From WSZJ01 sp964590435 (lineage in GTDB: Bacteria; Planctomycetota; MHYJ01; WSZJ01), in the NCBI GenBank assembly GCA_964590435.1, contig CAZPWT010000002.1, positions 124,001 to 188,000 of the forward strand: a stretch of 64,000 nt of DNA, read 5' to 3'. A model generated the notes under the pieces. The model ran no database searches and was not told where the DNA came from. It worked only from the letters and a program-made list of their open reading frames with translations. This document shows positions 43,662 through 52,065 of this stretch, piece after piece. Position numbers and translations under genes: made by a program. Position 1 is the first letter of the stretch, and the number at the start of each line of letters is the position of its first letter.

Positions 43662-44783
43662 CTACTTCGCCTTGAGCCGCTTCGACGTCACCCACTCGTC
43701 CCATTCGTTGCCGAACCCGTCGTAGTGGATGAACGCGAAGTCCCCCTCGACCTTCATCACCGTCGCGGGGTACCACTTCTTTTTCCACTCCACCGACACC
43801 TTGTCGCCGCCGCTCGCGGCAATCCCCTGCGGCTTGCGCATCCGCGCCGCCGGAACCCATTCGTCGTACTTGTCCTCCCACCCCAGGTAGTGGATCCGCG
43901 ACTCCCCCTCCCGCCCGTCGATCACCTGCGCGCGGTACCACTGCTTCTTCCACTCGACCTCGCAGTAGTCGCGGACCTTCCACGGCCCCGGGACGTCCTT
44001 CGGCTTCTTCGCTACGTCCACCGAAGCGAGGACGAAGCCGGAATCGAAAGTCGGCGTCGACGCGCCGCGGGTGAGCTGGGCTTCGCGGAAGCGCATCTCG
44101 CCGGCGACGAAGACGTCGGCTTCCTTGAGGGTGATCGTGCCGTCCCCTGAGGCATCCGCAGCGCCGTCGCCGCCGAAGATCGCGACGAGCGACGCCGTGA
44201 ACGTCCATTCGGCGGTGGAGACGTTGGAAGCGGTGGCCGAGGTGAGGCACGCGGCGGAGGCGGGGGCCTTGTCGAAATCGCGGACGACCTTCGCGAGGCC
44301 GCCGGAGTAGCAGCAGTCCGCGAACAGCATCACGCGCGAGCCCTTGAAGTGCTTCGAGATGATCCGCGAGACGTCCGCCGTCCCGACGCAGCTCGCCTTC
44401 TTCTTCGCGGTGTCCGCGTCGTAGTTCGCGAGGAAGATCTCGCCGCCGTCGTCCTGCATCCCGTGGCCGGCGAAGTAGAAGATCAGCGTGCTCCCCTCGG
44501 GCGCCTTCTCGCAGACCTCGCGAAGGCCCTTCTGGATCGCTTCCTGCGTCGCGGCCTTGTCCTCGAGGAAGACGACATGATCCGCCGGCACGCCGGCTTT
44601 CTTCAGGGTCTCCTCGAGCGCGCGGTCCTGCCGGTTTTCCTTCGGGAAAGGCGACAGGTTCTTGTCCTGCCACTCGAGGACGCCGGCCATCAGGGCATAA
44701 GTCTTCTCCGGCTCCCAGCGGCCGGGATCGGCGGAGGCGGGCAGGCAGGCGAGGAGAGCGATGCAAAGCAGGCGCGTAGGCAT
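43662..44783 (-). CDS. Secreted caspase-like peptidase (C14) with two Tudor/Agenet-like domains
   Basis: 373 aa from ATG 44783; signal peptide MPTRLLCIALLACLPASA. The caspase fold has catalytic H107 (LIFYFAGHGMQ) and C158 (LFADCCYSGG), with an EF-hand-like DASGDGTITLKEAD near 210-224. The C-terminus carries two Tudor-knot/Agenet-like repeats, about 270-315 (VEWKKQWYRAQVIDGREGE) and 327-370 (VEWKKKWYPATVMKVEGDF), each ending D-E-W-V. Metacaspase-like enzymes with effector or regulatory domains occur in multicellular and planctomycete-type bacteria. The export signal is unusual: it would act outside the cytoplasm. Confidence 0.85.
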   Translation of the reverse strand: MPTRLLCIALLACLPASADPGRWEPEKTYALMAGVLEWQDKNLSPFPKENRQDRALEETLKKAGVPADHVVFLEDKAATQEAIQKGLREVCEKAPEGSTLIFYFAGHGMQDDGGEIFLANYDADTAKKKASCVGTADVSRIISKHFKGSRVMLFADCCYSGGLAKVVRDFDKAPASAACLTSATASNVSTAEWTFTASLVAIFGGDGAADASGDGTITLKEADVFVAGEMRFREAQLTRGASTPTFDSGFVLASVDVAKKPKDVPGPWKVRDYCEVEWKKQWYRAQVIDGREGESRIHYLGWEDKYDEWVPAARMRKPQGIAASGGDKVSVEWKKKWYPATVMKVEGDFAFIHYDGFGNEWDEWVTSKRLKAK

Positions 44784-44845
44784 GGAGTTCTTATACCGGA
44801 ACGGCCGAGGGCTGGCGACGAAGCGAGAAAAGTTGAAAAAGGGAC

Positions 44846-44874
44846 TTGAAAACAAACCGTCCGGTCGGTATTAT
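44846..44874 (+). promoter_or_regulatory. Sigma-70-like promoter with TetR operator, leaderless tetR
   Basis: TTGAAA (44846-44851), 17-bp spacer, TATTAT (44869-44874). The spacer contains ACCGTCCGGTCGGT (44856-44869), palindromic at 12 of 14 positions, a likely operator for the adjacent regulator. The ATG at 44881 sits where transcription should begin, so the mRNA would be leaderless. Confidence 0.65.
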
Positions 44875-44880
44875 TCCAGC

Positions 44881-45522
44881 ATGAGCCCACAGGAACCCGC
44901 CGATCACCGCCCCATGCAGGCCCGCGCCGAACGCACCCGCGCCCGCATCCTCGATGCCGCCGCTTCCGTCTTCGGCGACAAGGGATTCGACGGCGCTTCC
45001 CTCAACGACGTCATCCGCGCCAGCGACGTCACCAAGGGCGCCTTCTACTTCCACTTCAAGTCCAAGGAGGAGGTCGCCCTCGCCGCCTTCCGCTTCAAGC
45101 AGGAACAGCTCGTCGCACGGCTCTTCGCCGACGCGGGGAACCAGCCCGACGCCCTGAAGCAGCTCCGCGCCCTGCTCCGGGCCCGCGCCCGGCTGCTGGC
45201 CGAGGATCCCGCCTTCCGGTGCTTCCTCCGGCTCGCGCTCGACCTTGAGGTCAAGGCGGAGCCGGGGTCGGTCTTCGCGGGGTTCCTCGAGCTGTCGATC
45301 GGGCGGTTCGTGGAACTGGTGAAGCGCGGGCAGGGCGAGGGCGTGATCGACGCGGCGCTGAACCCGCGCGTCGCAGGAGAGGGGATTTTCTCGGCCATGA
45401 TCGGCGCCGACGAGGTCTCGCGTCTGCTTTCCGGCGGGAAGGACCTCGTTCGGCGGACGGAGGGGCTGCTGGACCTGCTGGAGGCGGGGCTGCGCAGCCG
45501 TTCGCGAAAAACCAACCGTTGA
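44881..45522 (+). CDS. TetR-family transcriptional repressor
   Basis: 213 aa from ATG 44881. N-terminal HTH: RARILDAAASVFGDKGFDGA, then NDVIRASDVTKGAFYFHFKS, KEEVALAAF. The C-terminal ligand domain is divergent. It overlaps a promoter with a palindromic operator in the spacer, so it probably represses itself and the following hydrolase and aldolase genes, 14 bp and about 1 kb downstream on the same strand. The effector is unknown. Confidence 0.88.
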   Translation: MSPQEPADHRPMQARAERTRARILDAAASVFGDKGFDGASLNDVIRASDVTKGAFYFHFKSKEEVALAAFRFKQEQLVARLFADAGNQPDALKQLRALLRARARLLAEDPAFRCFLRLALDLEVKAEPGSVFAGFLELSIGRFVELVKRGQGEGVIDAALNPRVAGEGIFSAMIGADEVSRLLSGGKDLVRRTEGLLDLLEAGLRSRSRKTNR

Positions 45523-45536
45523 TCAGGGAGGAAGCC

Positions 45537-46523
45537 ATGAAGACAGGAATCGTCGAAGCGCCGGTCCTGAATGCGAAGCAGGCGGAGTTCGCCCGGATGC
45601 AGGGGCTCCTGCTCGACCACTACGGTGTGAAGGCGGAGTCGCGGTACCTCGCGCTGCGCGAGCCGGCGATGCGGGCGCACGTGCTCGACGCCGGCCGCGG
45701 CGAGCCGCTCGTGCTGATCCACGGCGGCGACGGCGAGGGCGTGACCTGGGCGCCGCTGATGGCCGAACTGCAGCACGATTTCCGCGTCATCGCCGTCGAC
45801 CGCCCGGGATTCGGGCTGAGCGACCCGTTCGACTACCGCCGGACCGACCTGCGCCGGCACGCGGCGGATTTCGTGACGTCCGTGCTCGACGCGCTCGACC
45901 TCCCGTCGGCCACGGTCGTCGCCTGCTCGATGGGCGGATTCTTCGCCCTGTCCACCGCCCTCGACGCCCCGCAACGCGTCCGCCGCCTCGCCCTCGTAGG
46001 GATGCCCGTCGGGATCTCCCGCGAAGTGTCGTGGCCGCTGCGCATCATCTGCGCCATCCCGGGGATGACGAGGCGCTTCATGAAGGGCGTCCAGAGCCTC
46101 GAAGGGCAGAGGAACCAGTACCGGACGATGTTCCACATCGATCCGGACTCCGTGCCGGAGCTGTATCTCCGGACGCGGCTCGCGGGGGTCACGCTTCCCG
46201 GCTCCGCCGACACGTGGGCGCTGCTGCTGCGCCGCGTGTGCGGGCTATGGGGCATTCGCCGCGAGATGTACCTCGGCGACGAGCTGCCGGGCCTGCGCGC
46301 GCCGACGCTGGTGCTCTGGGGGGAACGCGACATGGCGCCCGCCGAGGCCGGCCGCGCGGGGTGCGCCGCGATCCCGCGGGCGAAGTTCGTGGAGATGAAG
46401 GGCGTGGGGCACTTCCCGTACCTGGAGAGCCCTCGAGTGACGGCGGACCTGGTCCGGGAGTTCCTCCGTGAGGAGGCGCCGCGGGTGAACTCGGCGCTCG
46501 AAACCGCGGGGGCCGCCCGGTAG
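45537..46523 (+). CDS. Alpha/beta-hydrolase
   Basis: 328 aa from ATG 45537, with GGAGG upstream. Alpha/beta-hydrolase core: LVLIHGGDGEGVTWAPLMAE (oxyanion strand), VIAVDRPGFGLSD, nucleophile elbow VACSMGGFF (Ser in a C-S-M-G-G context), TLVLWGERDMA for the acid and GVGHFPYLESP for the histidine. Lies between the TetR gene and deoC with short gaps, likely one operon. The substrate is unknown; an ester or epoxide is usual. Confidence 0.85.
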   Translation: MKTGIVEAPVLNAKQAEFARMQGLLLDHYGVKAESRYLALREPAMRAHVLDAGRGEPLVLIHGGDGEGVTWAPLMAELQHDFRVIAVDRPGFGLSDPFDYRRTDLRRHAADFVTSVLDALDLPSATVVACSMGGFFALSTALDAPQRVRRLALVGMPVGISREVSWPLRIICAIPGMTRRFMKGVQSLEGQRNQYRTMFHIDPDSVPELYLRTRLAGVTLPGSADTWALLLRRVCGLWGIRREMYLGDELPGLRAPTLVLWGERDMAPAEAGRAGCAAIPRAKFVEMKGVGHFPYLESPRVTADLVREFLREEAPRVNSALETAGAAR

Positions 46524-46535
46524 GATGGCCCCCCC

Positions 46536-47534
46536 ATGTCCAACGCCCTCCAGCCCGCCCGCCTGCCGGCCCACCCGCCCGCGGCCCTTCCCCGCAACCC
46601 GGGGATCCCGCTCGATCTCCGCGAAGTCGCGAAGATCCGCGTGAACCGCTCCGCCGTGGAGCGGCGGGCGGCGACGCTGGGGACGCGGCGGACGGTGAAG
46701 AAGGACTGGCAGGCGGCGTGGCTCGTGCAGGCCGTGCGGCTGATCGACCTGACGACGCTGCAGGGGGACGACACGCCGGCGAACGTGAAGCGGCTGTGCG
46801 CGAAGGCGCGGCAGCCGGTGCGTGGCGACCTGCTGGAGGCGATGGGGCTGGCGGACCGGCGGATCACGACGGGGGCGGTGTGCGTGTACCACAACCTCGT
46901 GGCGACGGCGGTGGAAGCGCTGCGCGGGAGCGGCATCCCGGTGGCCGCGGTGTCGACGGGGTTTCCGGCGGCGCAGACGCCGATGGATCTCAAGCTCGAG
47001 GAGATCCGGCGAAGCGTGATCGCGGGGGCCGAGGACGTCGACATCGTGATCTCGCGCGGGCCGGTGCTGGGCGAAGACTGGAAGGCGCTGTACGACGAAG
47101 TGAAGGCATTCCGCGAGGCGTGCGGCGCGGCGCACATGAAGGCGATCCTGGCGGTCGGGGAGCTTGGGAACCTGCGGCACGTGGCACAGGCGTCGCACGT
47201 CGCGATGCAGGCCGGGGCGGACTTCATCAAGACGAGCACGGGCAAGGAGGCCGTGAACGCGACGCTCGCGAACGGCCTCGTCATGGTCCGCGCGATCCGC
47301 GAATACCAGCAGCAGACCGGCCACAAGGTCGGTTTCAAGCCCGCGGGCGGGATCCGCGCGGCGAAGCAGGCGCTGGAATGGATGATTCTCATGAAGGAAG
47401 AACTCGGCAACGACTGGCTCCAGCCGGATCTCTTCCGCCTCGGCGCGTCGGCCCTTCTCACCGACATCGAGCGCCAGCTCTCCCATTTCGTCACCGGCGA
47501 GTACGCCGCGGCCCACCAGCTCCCGATGGTGTAA
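46536..47534 (+). CDS. deoC: Deoxyribose-phosphate aldolase (longer class)
   Basis: 332 aa from ATG 46536, 12 bp after the hydrolase. LIDLTTLQGDDTPANVKRLC start, then VAAVSTGFPAAQTPMDLKLE, catalytic K202 (HMKAILAVGELG) and Schiff-base K232 (FIKTSTGKEAVN). It is longer than E. coli DeoC (259 aa) and has an N-terminal extension, like the eukaryote-type branch. Cleaves 2-deoxyribose-5-phosphate to acetaldehyde and glyceraldehyde-3-phosphate. The aldehyde dehydrogenase at 49656 would handle acetaldehyde. A second, different DeoC is encoded at 58056. Confidence 0.92.
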   Translation: MSNALQPARLPAHPPAALPRNPGIPLDLREVAKIRVNRSAVERRAATLGTRRTVKKDWQAAWLVQAVRLIDLTTLQGDDTPANVKRLCAKARQPVRGDLLEAMGLADRRITTGAVCVYHNLVATAVEALRGSGIPVAAVSTGFPAAQTPMDLKLEEIRRSVIAGAEDVDIVISRGPVLGEDWKALYDEVKAFREACGAAHMKAILAVGELGNLRHVAQASHVAMQAGADFIKTSTGKEAVNATLANGLVMVRAIREYQQQTGHKVGFKPAGGIRAAKQALEWMILMKEELGNDWLQPDLFRLGASALLTDIERQLSHFVTGEYAAAHQLPMV

Positions 47535-47660
47535 GTCTTTCATCCGCGGCCGTTTCCGCGCCATCCGCCGTTATCCGCGAATTCTTTTCGCCCCTCCAAA
47601 AGCCCTTCCCCGCTCCCTACCTCTTCTCTGACACGACCCGCCGTCCAGAGGAGCCCCCCG

Positions 47661-48302
47661 ATGATGCAAGCCTACCCGCCCGCCCCGCCCCCTCCCCGCC
47701 GCTCGCGCTTCCCCTTCGTCCTCTGCGGCTGCCTCGTCGGTTTCATGACGCTCTGCGCCCTGCTGGTCATCGGCGCCGGCGCGGCCGCGCTCGCCTTCGT
47801 CACCGTCGCCTCCTCCCCCACCTCGATCTCCGCCAGCAACCAGACCGCCGACCTGTTCTTCATCCACATGGCCGCGGGCCGGTACGGCGAGGCCTCGCGG
47901 CTGGTGGCGCCGGCGCTGGCGGGAAGCGTTTCCGGAATCGGGGAGGACAACAAGGACGTCTGGGGCGAAAACCGCGGCTGCAGCAGCATGTCGACGAACG
48001 CCGACGTGAACTGGGACGGCGCCGGGCTGCGGCACGTCGTTCGGTCGACGATGCAGTACAGCCTGAAGGGCGCGGACGGCGCGACGCGGAAGGTGACGCT
48101 GCGCGTGCAGAACGGGCTGATCACGGACCTGTCGGTGGACGGCAAGGTGCTGCTCGGGAGCTCGATCTACCCGTCGGGCGGGTGCCGGGTCATCACCGCG
48201 CCCCAGCCGGTCCCCGCCCCGGCCGCGGTGACGCCGCCGGCGAGCGAGGACGAACCCGAGGCAGTGGAAGCGCCGAAGCCGGCGAAGAAGAAGTCGAAGT
48301 AG
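47661..48302 (+). CDS. Proline-rich membrane-anchored protein
   Basis: 213 aa from ATG 47661 with AGAGGAG upstream. A short proline-rich cytosolic start (MMQAYPPAPPPPRRS), one membrane helix (LVGFMTLCALLVIGAGAAAL), and an extracytoplasmic domain with NQTADLFFIHMAAGRYGEAS and a Cys pair. C-terminal proline/acid/lysine tail (PASEDEPEAVEAPKPAKKKS). Unknown function; DUF4878-like folding is possible. The 126-bp spacer before it holds the word CATCCGCGGCCGTTTCCGCG, related to the palindrome family at 37482 and 49448. Confidence 0.65.
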   Translation: MMQAYPPAPPPPRRSRFPFVLCGCLVGFMTLCALLVIGAGAAALAFVTVASSPTSISASNQTADLFFIHMAAGRYGEASRLVAPALAGSVSGIGEDNKDVWGENRGCSSMSTNADVNWDGAGLRHVVRSTMQYSLKGADGATRKVTLRVQNGLITDLSVDGKVLLGSSIYPSGGCRVITAPQPVPAPAAVTPPASEDEPEAVEAPKPAKKKSK

Positions 48303-48321
48303 GCGGTATCAGGAAACGGAA

Positions 48322-48360
48322 CGGGCCCGGGAGCACGCGCTCCCGGGCCCGCTGTGTTTT
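48322..48360 (+). terminator. Rho-independent terminator between convergent genes
   Basis: CGGGCCCGGGAGC pairs with GCTCCCGGGCCCG around ACGC and is followed by TGTGTTTT, closing the gene ending 48302. May serve the convergent gene too. Confidence 0.8.
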
Positions 48361-48368
48361 CGGCGTCC

Positions 48369-49262
48369 CTACTTCGCCGGCGGCGTCGCTCCCTTGGCCG
48401 CCTCCGCGTCGAAACCCTTCTTCAGGCACTCCACTTCCCACTTCGCCTGCGCCGCCACGCCCAGCACGCACTTCTCGGCAACCACGCCTCCGTGCAGGTC
48501 GGCCTTGAGCGCGCACCCCGCCGACTTCGACCACGACACCTTCCCGCTTTTGAACGCCTCGCGCGGGATCCTGTTCGGGGCGTCCTTCGGCTGGTCGGCC
48601 GTCTCCATCTTCATCCGCACGCAGGCGTCGCCGCTCACCGTCTCGGCGCCGTCCGTGCGCACGTCCAGCTCCTCGCCGTTGCCCACGTTCAGGGTGCGCT
48701 TCCATTCTTTGCCCTTGCCGGGGCTGGTGTGGAAGAGCAGTTCGAGCCAGACGCGCGGGGTGGTGGGGTCATGGAAGAGGTTGGCGGCGCTGTCTTTGAC
48801 GGTGGTGCACTTGTCGATCTTGATGTCGCAGGTCTTGGGCCAATCTTCGATGGAGCAGTTCTGGATCATGCCGTCGGCGGTCACGGTAGCCGTGAAGGTG
48901 ACGCCCTTGATCGCGGCGTAGCGGACGAAGCCCTTGGGGCATTCCTTGTCCTTGGAGGAGTCGTACTTGAGGTGGCCGCCGGACTGGACGGTGGAGTCGA
49001 CGGCGACGCGTTCGACGCTGAAGGACCAGGTGGTGCTGCCGTCGGCGGCGACGGAGGTGCAGGTGCCCTTGAGATCGATCGACTCAGACTGAGTCGAGAC
49101 GTCGGGCATATCGCCGCCTCAACCGTACTTCTTCTTGCCGGTCTGTCCGGAGAGCTCGGAAGTGAGGCCCCAGGTGACGGTCGTGCCGGCCTGGGTGTCG
49201 CCGGCGAAGGCGGGAGCGGCGATGGAAGCGAGGGCGACGAGGGCGGGGATGAGCGGGCGCAT
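48369..49262 (-). CDS. Candidate selenoprotein 2: secreted protein with U-G-G motif
   Basis: ATG 49262 has AAGGAG nine bases upstream and a signal peptide (MRPLIPALVALASIAAPAFA). Reading reaches codon 48, TGA (49121-49119), then continues in the same frame for 249 codons to TAG 48369. Only the exported start has a good ribosome site; the internal ATG 49109 does not, and starting there would lose the signal peptide. At the TGA the sequence is GKKKYG-U-GGDMPDVSTQ. A SECIS-like hairpin follows (49080-49096). The mature domain resembles DUF6263-type secreted proteins from memory (LKGTCTSVAADGSTTWSFSV, GVTFTATVTADGMIQNCS) and is Cys-rich. About 297 residues if TGA is read through. Confidence 0.7.
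49080..49096 (-). promoter_or_regulatory. SECIS-like hairpin downstream of in-frame TGA
   Basis: On the minus strand CGACTCA/TGAGTCG, a perfect 7-bp stem, closes loop GTC with G first. There are 29 nt between TGA and the loop, within the bacterial SECIS window. Confidence 0.6.
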
Positions 49263-49655
49263 GGGAGGCTCCTTGGGTTGAGGCCATCAGGGTAGCAACC
49301 TGCGTGCCGTCCCGCTCCAACACAAATGCCCGTGGATCAACGGGTTACAGCCAAGTCAATCCCTCGGCCTGTCATGACGCTTTGCAATCGTGGTCGGTGG
49401 CTTGACAGACGGAGGAATCGATCGAAATGGGAGGCTGGAACGATCAGCCGTATCAGCGGCCGTTTCAGCGTGATCATGTCGTTATCAGCGTCCGCAGTTC
49501 TGCTTTTGAAAGTCGAAAACGGCGGACGCTGGTGAAGGCATGATCACGCTGAAACGGCCGCTGATACGACCTCGGTGCCTGCCATGCCGCCTCAATCCCT
49601 TGAGCCAACCGGGCCCGGAGTGCATTCTCATCGCAGTGTTTTTCACGGAGTCCTC
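49263..49655. other. 393-bp spacer with a long palindrome
   Basis: Divergent promoters for the selenoprotein candidate and the aldehyde dehydrogenase must lie here. Contains the palindrome at 49448-49568. The flanks (49270-49445) have mixed, lower-GC sequence without a convincing gene. Confidence 0.6.
49448..49568. repeat. Long palindrome, copy 2 of the TATCAGCGGCCGTTTCAGCG family
   Basis: CCGTATCAGCGGCCGTTTCA (from 49448) pairs with TGAAACGGCCGCTGATACG (to 49568). Inner arms TGATCATG.../...CATGATCA and TCAGCGTCCGC/GCGGACGCTG; centre A/T-richer. Same family as 37482-37597; also compare 47540. Confidence 0.85.
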
Positions 49656-52004
49656 ATGCCCAAGGTCGCGCAATTCCTCGACACCCTCGAGTACGGCCCC
49701 GCGCCCGAAGCCTCCGCCCCCGCCGACCGCTGGCTGGAGGAACACGGCCGGAAACTCGGACATTTCATCGGCGGGCGGTTTGTCACGGGAAGCGGCCACT
49801 TCGACTCGGTCAACCCGGCGACGGGCAAGCCGATCGCGAAGGTCGCGCAGGCGACGCCCGCCGAGGTGGACGCGGCGGTCGCGGCCGCGCGGAAGGCGCT
49901 TCCCGGATGGGCGAAAACCCCGGGGCACGAGCGGGCGAAGGTGCTCTACGCGATCGCGCGGCAGGTGCAGAAGCACGCGCGGCTGCTGGCGGTGCTGGAG
50001 ACGCTGGACAACGGCAAACCGATCCGGGAAACGCGGGACATCGACGTGCCGCTGGTGGCGCGGCATTTCTATCACCACGCGGGGTGGGCGCAGCTGGCGG
50101 CGACGGAGTTTGCGGGATACGGGCCGGTGGGGGTGGTCGGGCAGATCATCCCGTGGAATTTCCCGTTGCTGATGCTGGCGTGGAAGATCGCGCCGGCGAT
50201 CGCGATGGGAAATACCGTCGTGCTGAAGCCGGCGGAGTTCACGAGCGTGACGGCGATCGCGTTCGCGGAGCTGTGCGTCGCGGCCGGAGTGCCGGCGGGT
50301 GTCGTGAACATCGTGACGGGAGACGGCAAGGCGGGCGCGGCGATCGTCGAGCATCCCGGCGTGGACAAGATCGCGTTCACCGGCTCAACCGACGTCGGCC
50401 GCATCCTCCGCAAGGCCACCGCGGGAACCGGGAAGAAGCTGTCGCTCGAGCTCGGCGGCAAGTCGCCCTTCGTCGTGTTCGAGGACGCTGACCTCGACTC
50501 CGCCGTCGAGGGCGTCGTCGACGCGATCTGGTTCAACCAGGGCCAGGTCTGCTGCGCCGGCTCGCGCCTTCTCGTCCAAGAGTCCATCCACGACCGCTTC
50601 GTGAAGAAACTCCGTGATCGCATGGAGAAGCTCCGCGTCGGCGACCCGCTCGACAAGGCCGTGGACATCGGCGCGATCGTCGCGCCCGTGCAGCTCGACC
50701 GCATCAAGTCGCTGGTCGCGAAGGGCGTCGACGAGGGCGCGAAGCTCTGGCAGCCCTCGTGGGCCTGCCCGAAGGACGGCTGCTTCTACCCCCCGACGCT
50801 CTTCACGTGCGTCTCCCCCGCCTCCACCATCGCGCAGGTCGAGATCTTCGGCCCCGTGCTCGTCGCGATGCCGTTCCGGACGCCCGCCGAGGCGATCCAG
50901 CTCGCGAACAACACGCGCTTCGGGCTCGCAGCGTCGGTCTGGACCGAGAACGTGAACCTGGCGCTCGACCACGCGCGGAAGATCAAGGCCGGCACGGTCT
51001 GGATCAACTCCACGAACCTGTTCGACGCCGCGGCGGGGTTCGGGGGGTACCGCGAGAGCGGCTTCGGGCGCGAGGGCGGGCGCGAGGGGATCTGGGAGTA
51101 CGTGAAGCGCGAGCCGACCGGGAAGGCGCCGGCGCTGAAGAAGGTGAAGCCTGCGAAGGCGGCGCCCGGGGTCGACCGGACGGCGAAGCTGTTCATCGGC
51201 GGCAAGCAGGCGCGGCCGGACTCCGGCTACTCGCTCGTCGTGAACGACGCGCAGGGCCGCCCGATGGGCGAGGTCGGCGACGGGAACCGCAAGGACATCC
51301 GCAACGCGGTCGAGGCGGCGCACGCGGCGGAGTCGTGGGGATTCGCGACGGCGCACAGCCGGGCGCAGATCCTCTACTACGTCGCGGAGAACCTCTCGGC
51401 GCGGGCCGCCGAGTTCGCGGCGCGGATCGAGCGGATAACCGGGCGCGAAGGCCGCGTCGAGGTCGATGCCGCCGTATCGCGGCTCTTCACGTACGCCGCC
51501 TGGGCCGACAAGTTCGACGGCGCCGTCCACAATGTCCCGCTGCGCGGCCTCACGATCGCGCACGTCGAGCCCGTCGGCGTCCTGGGCCTCGCTTGCCCCG
51601 AAGAGTTTCCTCTCCTCGGCTTCGTCTCCCTCGTCGCCCCCGCGATCGCCATGGGCAACACGGTCGTCGCGATCCCCAGCGAACGCCATCCACTCGCCGC
51701 GACCGACTTCACCCAGGTCCTCGAGACTTCCGACGTCCCCGCCGGCGTCGTCAACATCGTCACCGGCAAGCGGGACGCCCTAGCCCGCGTCCTCGCCGGA
51801 CACGACGACGTCGAAGGCCTCTGGTCATTCGGGACGCAGGAAGGCGCGAAGGCGATCGAGGCCGCGAGCGCCGGGAACATGAAGCGCACCTGGTGCGAAT
51901 GGAACTCCAGACGCAACTGGCTCGACGCCGTGGACGGCGAAGGGCCGGAGTTCCTGCGGCAGGCGACGCAGGTGAAGAACATCTGGACGCCGAGCGGGGA
52001 GTGA
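49656..52004 (+). CDS. Two-domain aldehyde dehydrogenase
   Basis: 782 aa from ATG 49656 with CGGAG upstream. Domain 1 (1-510) is a full ALDH: VGVVGQIIPWNFPLLMLAWK, VVLKPAE, FTGSTDVGRI, E265 in LELGGKSPF and Cys299 in FNQGQVCCAGSR. Domain 2 (about 520-782) is shortened, keeps the NAD-fold elements (PVGVLGLACPEEFPLLGFVS, IAMGNTVVAIPSE) but lacks a recognisable catalytic GQ-C motif. Such tandem ALDHs oxidise aldehydes such as acetaldehyde. With DeoC at 46536 it can clear the aldehyde from deoxyribose breakdown. Domain 2 may be structural. Confidence 0.85.
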   Translation: MPKVAQFLDTLEYGPAPEASAPADRWLEEHGRKLGHFIGGRFVTGSGHFDSVNPATGKPIAKVAQATPAEVDAAVAAARKALPGWAKTPGHERAKVLYAIARQVQKHARLLAVLETLDNGKPIRETRDIDVPLVARHFYHHAGWAQLAATEFAGYGPVGVVGQIIPWNFPLLMLAWKIAPAIAMGNTVVLKPAEFTSVTAIAFAELCVAAGVPAGVVNIVTGDGKAGAAIVEHPGVDKIAFTGSTDVGRILRKATAGTGKKLSLELGGKSPFVVFEDADLDSAVEGVVDAIWFNQGQVCCAGSRLLVQESIHDRFVKKLRDRMEKLRVGDPLDKAVDIGAIVAPVQLDRIKSLVAKGVDEGAKLWQPSWACPKDGCFYPPTLFTCVSPASTIAQVEIFGPVLVAMPFRTPAEAIQLANNTRFGLAASVWTENVNLALDHARKIKAGTVWINSTNLFDAAAGFGGYRESGFGREGGREGIWEYVKREPTGKAPALKKVKPAKAAPGVDRTAKLFIGGKQARPDSGYSLVVNDAQGRPMGEVGDGNRKDIRNAVEAAHAAESWGFATAHSRAQILYYVAENLSARAAEFAARIERITGREGRVEVDAAVSRLFTYAAWADKFDGAVHNVPLRGLTIAHVEPVGVLGLACPEEFPLLGFVSLVAPAIAMGNTVVAIPSERHPLAATDFTQVLETSDVPAGVVNIVTGKRDALARVLAGHDDVEGLWSFGTQEGAKAIEAASAGNMKRTWCEWNSRRNWLDAVDGEGPEFLRQATQVKNIWTPSGE

Positions 52005-52032
52005 CTGCCCCGCGGCACGCCCGGGCTTTCAC

Positions 52033-52062
52033 TCGCAACCCGCAACTCGCAACCCGCAACTT
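52033..52062. repeat. CGCAACCCGCAACT tandem words
   Basis: TCGCAACCCGCAACTCGCAA then CCCGCAACTT in the 61-bp gap between convergent genes, close to both stop codons. Confidence 0.6.
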
Positions 52063-52065
52063 CTG

